A program made the translations under genes and the position numbers. 42,648 nucleotides of DNA, from assembly GCA_025352825.1 (NCBI GenBank), contig JANXSG010000250.1, positions 1-42,648 on the forward strand. The letters run 5' to 3'. Every line of letters begins with the position of its first letter. Positions within the stretch are counted from its first letter, which is position 1. Below the pieces are notes generated by a model. That model saw nothing but the letters and a program-made list of their open reading frames with translations, ran no database searches and had not been told where the DNA came from. This document shows positions 8,336 through 15,632 of this stretch, piece after piece. Origin of the DNA: Chthonomonadaceae bacterium (GTDB lineage Bacteria > Armatimonadota > Chthonomonadetes > Chthonomonadales > Chthonomonadaceae).

Positions 8336-8402
8336 ATATATATAACAAGAGGGCTTTTTTATTGATACGATTAGTTGTGTCCTCGAAAAAGGTGGTCGAC
8401 GA

Positions 8403-8858
8403 ATGGGGTTTTTCAATTCGAAACTGAGGTATGCATTATGCGCTGCCGTTGATCTCGCAATGCAGCCACCTTTCGAAGCCTGTCAAAGCCGTGAAATCGC
8501 CCATCGCCAGTCGATACCCGGGCCGTATCTTGACCAAATTCTGGCTGCTCTTAAAGGTGCAGGAATAGTTCGGAGTGTAAGAGGAGCAGGTGGAGGCTAT
8601 AGTCTTGCACGTACGCCTGATCGCATCAATGTAGGAGATGTTGTACGCGCCCTAATGCGAGGAGATCGACTTTTTTCCAGCAGTAGTGAGGACGACCCGA
8701 CTGATTTCAATGCGCCTGGAGTGGGTTGGATAGTTAGAGACTTTGAAGAAAAAGTCGAAAGCAGTCTCACTGCACAGCTCGATTCGACCACTCTAGCTGA
8801 TTTGGTGCAGCAAAAAATATCTCTCGACGATTCCCTTAGCTATATGCCCAGCATGTAA
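8403..8858 (+). CDS. Rrf2-family transcriptional regulator (CymR-like)
   Basis: This 151-residue winged-helix regulator shows the Rrf2 signature: an N-terminal KLRYALCAAVDLA helix, SREIAHRQSIPGPYLDQILAAL as the recognition helix, and SVRGAGGGYSLARTPDRINVGDVVRAL for the wing. Family members such as IscR and NsrR hold an Fe-S cluster through three Cys in the segment after the wing; here that segment (about 85-110) has no Cys, so it resembles the cluster-free CymR type. CymR controls cysteine synthesis with CysK as partner, and cysK follows 85 bases downstream. Control of cysK is a reasonable inference. A GGTGG lies 7 bases before the ATG. Confidence 0.9.
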   Translation: MGFFNSKLRYALCAAVDLAMQPPFEACQSREIAHRQSIPGPYLDQILAALKGAGIVRSVRGAGGGYSLARTPDRINVGDVVRALMRGDRLFSSSSEDDPTDFNAPGVGWIVRDFEEKVESSLTAQLDSTTLADLVQQKISLDDSLSYMPSM

Positions 8859-8943
8859 GGGAAAGCACTACAAGAAATATTACGCTGACTGCTCTTCGTC
8901 TGAAGAAATAGCAGCAGCAATACCAGAATTATAGGAGATTCCA

Positions 8944-9885
8944 ATGCGAATCGCAAACAATGTGACAGAACTTATAGGGAACACCCCGCTCGTTCAGTTG
9001 AATCGCGTGACCGATGGGGCCAAAGCACGAATTGTATGTAAACTCGAATATTTCAACCCGCTGTCCAGTGTAAAAGATCGTATAGGGGTTGCGATGATTG
9101 AAGCGGCTGAGAAGTCCGGCCGCCTTACGAAAGATGTCACTGTACTCGAGTCGACAAGCGGAAATACAGGGATAGGGCTCGCTTTTGCCTGTGCTGCAAA
9201 AGGCTATAAGTGTACTCTGATAATGCCTGAAACGATGTCGCAAGAGCGAAGGTCGCTACTGCGTGCGCTTGGTGCTGAACTGATACTCACCCCTGGGCCA
9301 GAAGGAATGGCCGGAGCCATTCGGAAAGCTGAAGAGATATCTGCTGCTGCGCCCGGGAAGTACTGCATAGCGCAACAGTTTGAGAACCCCGCTAACCCGG
9401 AAATACATCGCAAAACTACTGCAGAGGAGATATGGAAGGATACAGATGGCACTATCGATATATTAGTAGCAGGAGTTGGCACAGGTGGAACAATCACAGG
9501 AGTAGGTGAGGTTATTAAAGCCCGAAAACCCGATTTCAAAGTGGTTGCGGTAGAGCCTGAGGGATCTGCAGTTCTGAGTGGTAAACCTAAAGGGCCACAT
9601 ACAATCCAGGGCTTGGGAGCTGGGTTTATTCCTGCTATCTTGAATACGAAGATCTATGACGAAGTGATCGCCGTTTCCAGTCAGGATTCCATGGAGATGG
9701 CGCGGAGAATGGCCAAAGAAGAGGGCGTCTTCGCTGGCATTTCTTCCGGCGCAGCTGTATGGGCAGCCAGAGAAGTTGCTCTGCGCCCCGAAAATGAGGG
9801 CAAGCTGATAGTAGTAATTATCCCCTCTACTGGTGAGAGGTATCTCTCCACACCTACATACTCGATCTATGCGGATCACCCCTAA
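8944..9885 (+). CDS. cysK: Cysteine synthase A (O-acetylserine sulfhydrylase)
   Basis: This PLP enzyme makes cysteine from O-acetylserine and sulfide. The 313-residue protein has the PLP lysine K44 in [11 protein letters not shown], the substrate loop [10 protein letters not shown], the phosphate-binding GTGGTITG, and SSGAAVWAA near the C terminus. Length and motif order match CysK/CysM throughout. An AGGAG sits 6 bases before the ATG. It follows the Rrf2 regulator on the same strand and probably shares its promoter. No cysE is present in the window. Confidence 0.95.
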   Translation: MRIANNVTELIGNTPLVQLNRVTDGAKARIVCKLEYFNPLSSVKDRIGVAMIEAAEKSGRLTKDVTVLESTSGNTGIGLAFACAAKGYKCTLIMPETMSQERRSLLRALGAELILTPGPEGMAGAIRKAEEISAAAPGKYCIAQQFENPANPEIHRKTTAEEIWKDTDGTIDILVAGVGTGGTITGVGEVIKARKPDFKVVAVEPEGSAVLSGKPKGPHTIQGLGAGFIPAILNTKIYDEVIAVSSQDSMEMARRMAKEEGVFAGISSGAAVWAAREVALRPENEGKLIVVIIPSTGERYLSTPTYSIYADHP

Positions 9886-9971
9886 ATTTACTAAATATAT
9901 TTTCGACCGTTTTCAATCTGCAGCTATTTCAAAAAAATAAAGTAGATCAAGTTTTATCGGGGGAATGGCGA

Positions 9972-10628
9972 GTGAATAGACGCATACTATGGATACGTGA
10001 ACCATTTAGCGGCCTGTCTCATATTGTAGGAGCTGTACTTTCTGCCATTGGTCTTGTCGCGCTTCTACTGGTTTCGAATGGCAAATCAATGCATGTTTTG
10101 AGTTTTACAATCTACGGTTTGAGCCTGATCATACTATATACCGGCAGTGCGCTTTACCATTCCCTATACTGCTCCCAGCATCATTTGGATCAACTACAGC
10201 GATTCGACCATAGCGCTATCTATCTCCTCATCGCAGGAACCTATGCGCCAATCTGCCTGATTTTGCTGCATGGATCGTTCGGGTGGAGTATTCTTGTGTT
10301 TCAGTATATTCTCGCTGCCATAGGGATTGTAAGTGGTTTATTGGTTAAAAAACTTCCTCACTGGCCGCGAGTTGTGCTGTATGTTTTGATGGGCTGGATG
10401 GCTCTCATTACTCTGCCTGCATTGTATACTTTACTTCCATATTCAGCGCTAGCTTGGCTGATTGGCGGTGGGCTGGTATACACGATCGGTATCATCTTCT
10501 ACGCATCAGATAGGCCAAAACTATGGCCCGGCAAATTTGGTGCACACGATCTTTGGCATGTTTTCGTGCTAGCCGGAAGTGCGTGCCATTTCATTTTGGT
10601 CTATATCTTCATCGCTCCCAGAGCCTAA
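9972..10628 (+). CDS. Hemolysin III/TrhA-family membrane protein
   Basis: This 218-residue membrane protein has seven hydrophobic segments and the family signatures EPFSGLSHIVGA, YTGSALYHSLY, FDHSAIYLLIAGTYAP and HDLWHVFVLAGSACHF. The conserved His, Asp and Ser residues are thought to bind a metal in this progestin/adipoQ-receptor superfamily. Despite the family name, the role in bacteria is mostly in membrane homeostasis and remains poorly defined. The start is GTG at 9972 with GGGGGA in front; the nearby ATG at 9965 runs into a stop after four codons, so it cannot be used. Confidence 0.88.
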   Translation: MNRRILWIREPFSGLSHIVGAVLSAIGLVALLLVSNGKSMHVLSFTIYGLSLIILYTGSALYHSLYCSQHHLDQLQRFDHSAIYLLIAGTYAPICLILLHGSFGWSILVFQYILAAIGIVSGLLVKKLPHWPRVVLYVLMGWMALITLPALYTLLPYSALAWLIGGGLVYTIGIIFYASDRPKLWPGKFGAHDLWHVFVLAGSACHFILVYIFIAPRA

Positions 10629-11045
10629 CCCCAATTAACGAAATCCAGGATAAATCGAGGAAGTTGCAAAAGTCAGTTATTTACGCACATTTCAGCCCTC
10701 ACTCCCCCGTCCCCCTCTCCCAAAAATAGGAGAGGAGGTGACTATGAAATGGGGTTTTCAATATTATATAGGGTTTTGATCTTACTATAAGCACATATCT
10801 CGCGAAATGGGAGATAGGAAATCAACGATTTAAAGCTCCCCCTCTCCTGTTTTTGGGAGAAGGGGACGGGGAGTTGAGGTTAATATTTCTGAAACATCGT
10901 GAATCTATTAACGATGTTGTTGCCATTAGTGACGCGCATCTGATAATTTTGAATAGATACCGAAATCCTACTCCTTCATCGCCCGGCTCGTATTGATGAA
11001 TGCTTCACGATGTAATAAACAAGCAAAGCGGCAAAGAACCAGATA
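10629..11045. other. Gene-free region holding a second family A repeat
   Basis: Apart from the inverted repeat annotated separately (10664-10880), I see no coding frame or RNA gene. The remaining stretch (10881-11045) is plain sequence downstream of the minus-strand cytochrome gene. Confidence 0.55.
10664..10880. repeat. C/G-tract inverted repeat, family A copy 2
   Basis: The left arm (10696-10742) and right arm (10834-10880) are imperfect reverse complements of about 47 bases. They have the same CTCTCC(C)AAAAA-type core as copy 1. The TTGCAAAAGTC motif is at 10664-10674, 21 bases outside the left arm. Total size and layout match copy 1, so the two are members of one element family. Confidence 0.8.
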
Positions 11046-11435
11046 CTATTTTAAGGTAGACAAGTACGTTCCCAAGGCCTGCAGATCTTTATCGCTCATT
11101 CGGTCTTTGAAGGATGGCATACGCGATTGTGGATTAACCGACTTCGGATTGCCAACAAAGCCTGCGAACCATTCTGCTGTATGTGCACTCTCTATGCCGG
11201 TGTGTGTCAATTCTGGGCCTTGCTTTCCACCCTGTCCGTCAAGAGTATGACAGCGCATACATCCGTTGGATGCGAATGCAATCTTTCCTGCCGATATGAC
11301 AGTCGGATCAGGAGTGCCTCTATTTCCCGCAGCCGCATCTTCTCCCTTTTTACAGCCAGCAATTAAAAGTACTATCAAAAATAGTGATGCGGCAGCTCGG
11401 GTCTGACTGACCGTGGTAGAGTGGAAGAGTAGCAT
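11046..11435 (-). CDS. Cytochrome c lipoprotein
   Basis: A small lipid-anchored class I cytochrome c. A hydrophobic signal ends in a lipobox (LLIAGC), a flexible linker follows, then the heme site CMRCH, and an RMPSF motif downstream supplies the Met axial ligand. From the ATG at 11435 the product has 129 residues. I prefer it because AAAGGA lies 8 bases upstream; the earlier ATG at 11453 has no Shine-Dalgarno sequence but cannot be excluded. It would carry electrons at the outer face of the cytoplasmic or outer membrane. No oxidase or reductase partner is adjacent. The broken GH16-like gene and an aldo/keto reductase lie upstream on the same strand. Confidence 0.88.
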   Translation of the reverse strand: MLLFHSTTVSQTRAAASLFLIVLLIAGCKKGEDAAAGNRGTPDPTVISAGKIAFASNGCMRCHTLDGQGGKQGPELTHTGIESAHTAEWFAGFVGNPKSVNPQSRMPSFKDRMSDKDLQALGTYLSTLK

Positions 11436-11508
11436 CAGGTAATTCCTTTTCATAAGGTATGGTGATTATCTTTTCAGATAGTGCTGACGGCCGAACAGAT
11501 CGATTGTT

Positions 11509-12267
11509 CTATTTCTCTGGAATAAACTTAAAGCTGTTGATTATAATTTCTACCTCTTTCCCATCAAAAGGGGAGTGGCCCTGAAAAAGCCATAGATTAA
11601 GCAGTACTGGCATCGGCTGCTGTGCAATAGCATCCAGATATTTCTCCAGCTTGAATAGCCAACTACCGAACTCCTCTCTATTATCATCACGATGGCCGTG
11701 GAGGCTCTGGCAAAGTATACTCTTGCTCTTCCAGGTAAAACGCTGGGTAGTGTAGTCACCATTAAGTGTGAACTTAAAAGTGTGAGAAGTCTCCTTGGTT
11801 CCCTTCTTAGCGGGCCATATAGTGTAGTTCCCATAATCGGCTTCTGCATTTCCCCAGTGTGCAAACTCTATATCAATCTCATCCATTCCATCCGAGCCTA
11901 CATCGCGTGTGGGGTAGTTGAAGATTCAAAGTACAATGTTCTTATCAAACTGATCTAACCGCCCTACACCTTGAAACTGATATGTTCCAAAACCGAGTCG
12001 TTTTGTCATGGCTATCTCGCCATACGACCAGTTTCCGTTTTCGTTCGAAATTTTCAGATGCAGAAATCCCTTACTGTCGACGGATACATTGGATGGTTTC
12101 CAGGAATTCGGCCCTGGCACGAGTTTAACTCCGAACTTCACTTCCCATTCATACCTCCTGATCTTGATAGTGTCACTCAAAACACTAGTGGTATTTAGCA
12201 TTTGCGCAGCGATAAACAGTATGTAAACCAGATATTTTATTGAAATTTTTGCTGGAAGCCTAGACAT
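11509..12267 (-). pseudogene. GH16-like secreted glycoside hydrolase with one in-frame TGA
   Basis: Read straight through, this is a 252-residue secreted protein: a signal peptide (hydrophobic stretch about residues 12-31), a beta-rich N half with FGVKLVPGPNSW and YGEIAMTKRLGFGTYQF, then EIDIEF, the catalytic E-x-D-x-E block of glycoside hydrolase family 16, and a WKSKSILCQS/LLNLWLFQG C half. Codon 114 (plus-strand 11926-11928) is TGA, in the same frame, between NIVL and IFNYPTRDVGSDG. In relatives I recall a Gly there (NVVLGLFNYP), and GGA to TGA is one change. The first 113 residues alone lack the catalytic block. TGA is used as a normal stop elsewhere here, so this is a nonsense mutation or a base error. 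GH16 assignment is from motifs only. Confidence 0.72.
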
Positions 12268-12332
12268 TTTGAATCCTTGCTGATCAGAAAATTTTAAGTG
12301 TCCTCTTGGAGTAAATACTCGCTCAACTACTC

Positions 12333-13283
12333 TTACTCGGATCCGTTAAGCCATTTTACCTGCTCATGGGAGAGAGTAACTTTGACGGAAGACATAACTT
12401 CTTGCATGTGTTCGATTTTCCCAGTGCTGAACAGCGGGACTACAGGAAATGGTTGATGCAGCAGCCATGATATAGCGATCTGTGTAGGTGTACACTCGAG
12501 TTCAACACTCAGTTCTTTGCTGCGCCGGTACCGAATTTCATTTTCTTTGCTGGCATAGTTACCCTTGTCGTGCCCTTTGCCGGCAAAATAGCCGCAGGCA
12601 GTGGAAGAGTAAGCCATTACAGGCATTCTGGATTTAGTGTGATAGCTAATTTCGTCTGTCGAAATATATCTCATCGTGGGATCTGTTGTGACCTCCCAGT
12701 CCGGGACGGCGAGGCTGCCCGCTATCTGGGATATCGAAAAGCCTTGCAGGCTTTTTTCTCTTGCGTAGCTGTTTGCAGACTCTATTCGCTCTACAGACCA
12801 GTTACTGGCGCCGAGAACGCGAATTGCGCCTGTGCGAAGATGAATGTTCATCATCTCGATAATCTCTGAAACAGGGGTTATCCCGTCGTCGCGATGTAGA
12901 AAATAGATATCAATGATATCGTATCCGAGTCGATCGATGCTCTCATTTAGGTCACTCTGAATGATTTTCTCCGAGAGGAAATCGGCAGGCCGTGGATAGT
13001 CTGAACCTCCATCTGTATGGCCTCCCTTGGAGACGATTACGACACTTTCTCTGCATCCCAATCTGCGAATGGCGGCTCCCAATTCCTTTTCACTTACACC
13101 CAGGCCGCCTTTTTCCCAGAAGGCGTAGCAATGGGCAGTATCGAGAGTATTTCCCCCTGAGGAAATATATTCCGAAGTTAATTCATCTGCTTTCGAGCCT
13201 GTCACCTCAGTCCCAAAGTTCGCAACCCCATATGCTATATCTGATATCTCAATTTCAGAGAAAGCGATTTTGATTTTTCTCAT
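12333..13283 (-). CDS. Aldo/keto reductase
   Basis: This is a 316-residue NAD(P)H-dependent (alpha/beta)8-barrel oxidoreductase that reduces carbonyls. The catalytic tetrad is visible: D48 and Y53 in NTLDTAHCYAFWEKGG, K86 in VVIVSKGG, and H130 in IYFLHRDDG. LGASNWSVERI and the C-terminal PTQIAISWLL are typical of the AKR7/12-like bacterial group. The start at 13283 is chosen because AAAGGAAAC lies just upstream and the family alignment begins there; an in-frame ATG at 13394 would add 37 unconserved residues. The substrate is unknown. It is probably monocistronic or loosely linked to the GH16-like gene 66 bases downstream. Confidence 0.93.
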   Translation of the reverse strand: MRKIKIAFSEIEISDIAYGVANFGTEVTGSKADELTSEYISSGGNTLDTAHCYAFWEKGGLGVSEKELGAAIRRLGCRESVVIVSKGGHTDGGSDYPRPADFLSEKIIQSDLNESIDRLGYDIIDIYFLHRDDGITPVSEIIEMMNIHLRTGAIRVLGASNWSVERIESANSYAREKSLQGFSISQIAGSLAVPDWEVTTDPTMRYISTDEISYHTKSRMPVMAYSSTACGYFAGKGHDKGNYASKENEIRYRRSKELSVELECTPTQIAISWLLHQPFPVVPLFSTGKIEHMQEVMSSVKVTLSHEQVKWLNGSE

Positions 13284-13412
13284 AATAAGTTTCCTTTGTC
13301 CGAGCATGATATTCAACGAGGCCCGAACGACCTTTTTTATACTGATGAAAGATACGCCTATTCTGACGATAATACCTGCTGAAACTCCGATCACTCTATG
13401 ATATGATTCGAA

Positions 13413-13455
13413 TTAGTACGTTAGAAGTAAACTTGCGTTCAGAATGAACGCAAGT
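13413..13455. repeat. Hairpin repeat, family B copy 1
   Basis: ACTTGCGTTC (13431-13440) and GAACGCAAGT (13446-13455) form a perfect 10-bp stem with loop AGAAT. It is preceded by TTAGTACGTTAGAAGTAAA. A near copy with the same leader and loop is at 20323-20364. Confidence 0.75.
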
Positions 13456-13482
13456 TGTATTTGGGCGTGGGTTGAAGGGGAC

Positions 13483-13667
13483 GTGAAAGTAATACCAATA
13501 TAGCGTAAAATACGCAACTGCACCTCACCCCAACCCCTCTCCCAGGCGTTCGTTCCTCACTGGGAGAGGGGCAAATGCAGGGTATAGTCACCCCCTCTCT
13601 TTTGCGAGCTATCGAGCAATATGGGAGAGGGGGACGGGGGGGTAAGGTTAAATGGTATTACTTTCAC
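13483..13667. mobile_element. 185-bp MITE-like element
   Basis: Perfect 15-bp terminal inverted repeats, GTGAAAGTAATACCA (13483-13497) and TGGTATTACTTTCAC (13653-13667), bound an interior with inner C/G-tract arms (CACCTCACC... near 13521 and the G-rich run near 13621). No reading frame is inside. No clear target-site duplication was found on hand inspection. Size and termini suit a miniature inverted-repeat element. Confidence 0.65.
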
Positions 13668-13690
13668 AACCCCTGAAACCCCGCGCTGGA

Positions 13691-13743
13691 TTTGTAAAGC
13701 CCATCTCCGGTCGCTAGACACTCCCTGCATGGGCTGAGATTTT
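13691..13743. repeat. 53-bp dispersed repeat, copy 1
   Basis: By hand alignment this matches 39375-39427 at 42 of 53 positions in the same orientation. The shared core is CTAGAC, CTC, CTGCAT, GGCT and AGAT in fixed spacing. In this copy GCCCAT/ATGGGC can form a stem. Confidence 0.6.
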
Positions 13744-13750
13744 CAATTTA

Positions 13751-13803
13751 GTCACCCCCTCTCCCCGCGAGGTACGAGCATCTGGGAGAGGGGGTGAGGT
13801 TAA
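13751..13803. repeat. C/G-tract hairpin repeat
   Basis: ACCCCCTCTCCC and GGGAGAGGGGGT flank a short GC-rich loop. This is the same palindromic theme as the inner arms of the 13483 element and of family A, reduced to one hairpin. Confidence 0.65.
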
Positions 13804-14030
13804 GAGTTTACTTTAGATTCTGGCTATGCCAGCTTAGGCTATTTTAAAGAAAAACTCCGGATAGTAATTGTAAATGGTGGGATTAATCGAGATAAATAAG
13901 AAAATTACCCTGATGGATGAACCTGTATTTACAGATATTAGATATTAAACATGCCGGTTTGATGTGGAATATATAGCCAGTGAAGTAGTCACGCAGCCAT
14001 CAACAACGCAGGAAGGAGCAGCCGAAAATA

Positions 14031-14264
14031 ATGATTCAGGGACATGAAATCAGCCTGTCTTTTAATGAAGCCGAAGCACTTGGATTATTGGATCTTGTGC
14101 TCATGTGTCCTGGTGAATTAAGTGTCGACCAACATCGTGCCGCTTTGAAGCTGAGTGATGTATGCCGACAGCTGCTTAGGAACTCGAACTATCCAGAAAT
14201 TCTTCCAGACAGCCTGAATTCACACCTTGATGAACAAGAAATAAATAAAGTGCGGGCAGCTTGA
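14031..14264 (+). CDS. Small conserved-looking hypothetical protein
   Basis: A 77-residue acidic, soluble protein with no signal or membrane segment. It looks like three amphipathic helices (FNEAEALGLLDLVLMC, VDQHRAALKLSDVCRQLL, LDEQEINKVRAA). I do not recognise the family. Support for being real: AGGAAGGAG upstream of the ATG, and a strong rho-independent terminator 8 bases after the stop. The terminator fixes it as a separate short transcript. A regulatory or adaptor role would be guesswork. Confidence 0.7.
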   Translation: MIQGHEISLSFNEAEALGLLDLVLMCPGELSVDQHRAALKLSDVCRQLLRNSNYPEILPDSLNSHLDEQEINKVRAA

Positions 14265-14271
14265 ATAATAT

Positions 14272-14304
14272 AAACCCCCTTCCGAATTGCAGGAAGGGGG
14301 TTTT
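14272..14304 (+). terminator. Rho-independent terminator
   Basis: AAACCCCCTTCC and GGAAGGGGGTTT form a 12-bp stem around an 8-base loop, ending in TTTT. It ends the 14031 gene. The reverse strand also reads as a weaker terminator for the convergent DUF1501 gene. Confidence 0.9.
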
Positions 14305-14329
14305 GATTTTCTCATTCTTCATAGATATT

Positions 14330-15598
14330 TTATATGAAGCCCATGGGTTCAAATTTCGATTTTAGAATCTTTTCGGAAGGTGATTTCAGCCATCTATCCA
14401 GCACGGTTGCATATACCTGCCTGAAATCCACCTTATACTTCAGATCGCCCTGATACAGATCGTTTAGAAGTGGATACTCTCCGTAGAGGCCCCCTTTCAC
14501 CGCTCCTCCCACCACAAACATAGGGCCTGCTGCGCCATGATCCGTACCCTGAGAGCCATTCTCCTGCACACGCCTCCCAAACTCGGAAAATACCAGTGTA
14601 AGTACATCCTTTGCCCGGCCTCTGCGCTCCAGATCAGCAATGAATGCAGCAATCGAATCTGCAACATCCTTCAGTAGGTTTCCATGGTTTCGAGGTTGGT
14701 TCGCGTGAGTGTCAAAACCGCCTGCAGAGACATAAAATATCTGAGTTCCAAGATCAGCACCGATAAGCTGTGCTACTGTTTTCAGATTTCCACCTAATGC
14801 GGACGCTCGCCCCGTACCGGCTGGATAGGCGGCATCTAGAGTTGCACCGGAGGGTGAACCCAGTTCAGTTCCATCTCCAGGAGACACTGTCAGGGCTTTC
14901 TTGATCTTTTCCGAACAGGTGTAGGCTTCCATACCAATTTTGCGTATGAGATCGATATGTGAGGTGGCCATCGTTCCCTGAGAATAGAGTTCGGTAAAGG
15001 CCTTGATCTCGGCGGTGCGTTCCGAACCAGCCACAGGCTGAAGCTGGAACGTCTCCGGACTCTGCATCGATACCACCGATCCGAAATCGCTATAGAGGGT
15101 TCTTGGCAGTTCGCCGCCAATATTGATTCCTGCGAGAGGATTCGTCTTGAGATGCCCATCTTCATCAAAATATTTACCCAGCCAGCCCTCGCCTGGCATT
15201 TGTGACTGTGGATCAGCCGTCTGCCATATCTCCATGCTGCGGAAGTGGGAACGGTTTGGATTCGGGTAGCCAGCTCCTTGAACTATTGCTAAATGGCCTT
15301 TTTCGTAGATCGGCTTTAGCGATGCCAATCCAGGATTCAGCCCGATCTTATCGGATATCGTAACTACGTCTGCTCGTGCAATACCAATGGTTGGCCTGGC
15401 TTTGTAGTAAAGGTCATCTGTGTAGGGAATGACAGTATTGAGGCCATCGTTCCCACCACTGAGCTGTACTACCACCAGTATTTTGCCATTTTTAGCTGTG
15501 CTCGCTCCTGCCGCATTCGCCAGAAACGCCGGGGCTGCCATACCAAGGGAAACGAACGATATTCCATTGGAAATAAACTCTCTTCTAGTTGCTTTCAT
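14330..15598 (-). CDS. DUF1501 family protein, Tat-exported
   Basis: A 422-residue protein of the DUF1501 family, related in fold to alkaline phosphatase/sulfatase-like enzymes but without a proven reaction. The N terminus TRREFISNG followed by a hydrophobic segment is a twin-arginine signal, so it is folded before export. ILVVVQLSGGNDGLNTV, NRSHFRSMEIWQTA, GGFDTHANQP and VFSEFGRRVQENGSQGTDHGAAG are characteristic. A GGAG precedes the ATG. It sits 34 bases downstream of the DUF1800 gene, the pairing typical of these two families, and the two products probably act together outside the cytoplasm. Confidence 0.93.
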   Translation of the reverse strand: MKATRREFISNGISFVSLGMAAPAFLANAAGASTAKNGKILVVVQLSGGNDGLNTVIPYTDDLYYKARPTIGIARADVVTISDKIGLNPGLASLKPIYEKGHLAIVQGAGYPNPNRSHFRSMEIWQTADPQSQMPGEGWLGKYFDEDGHLKTNPLAGINIGGELPRTLYSDFGSVVSMQSPETFQLQPVAGSERTAEIKAFTELYSQGTMATSHIDLIRKIGMEAYTCSEKIKKALTVSPGDGTELGSPSGATLDAAYPAGTGRASALGGNLKTVAQLIGADLGTQIFYVSAGGFDTHANQPRNHGNLLKDVADSIAAFIADLERRGRAKDVLTLVFSEFGRRVQENGSQGTDHGAAGPMFVVGGAVKGGLYGEYPLLNDLYQGDLKYKVDFRQVYATVLDRWLKSPSEKILKSKFEPMGFI

Positions 15599-15632
15599 CT
15601 ATTTTCTCCATCCCATTAGTGGGACTAAATAA

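Larger units (their letters stand above)
7935..8402. other. Gene-free region with inverted repeat and promoter
   Basis: No convincing coding frame is visible. The left half holds a large inverted repeat (8040-8215) preceded by the TTGCAAAAGTC motif (8004-8014). The right part holds the promoter and dyad annotated separately in front of the Rrf2 gene. Confidence 0.6.
13284..14030. other. Gene-free repeat cluster
   Basis: About 750 bases with no coding frame. It holds four separate repeat features (13413-13455, 13483-13667, 13691-13743, 13751-13803), annotated individually. The last 200 bases are AT-rich and lead into the small gene at 14031. Confidence 0.65.

Noticed and set aside
11926-11928. 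UGA recoding to glycine as in Gracilibacteria-type codes
   Set aside because: TGA ends many intact genes in this window (for example hicB), so the code is standard and a single lesion explains the GH16-like gene better.
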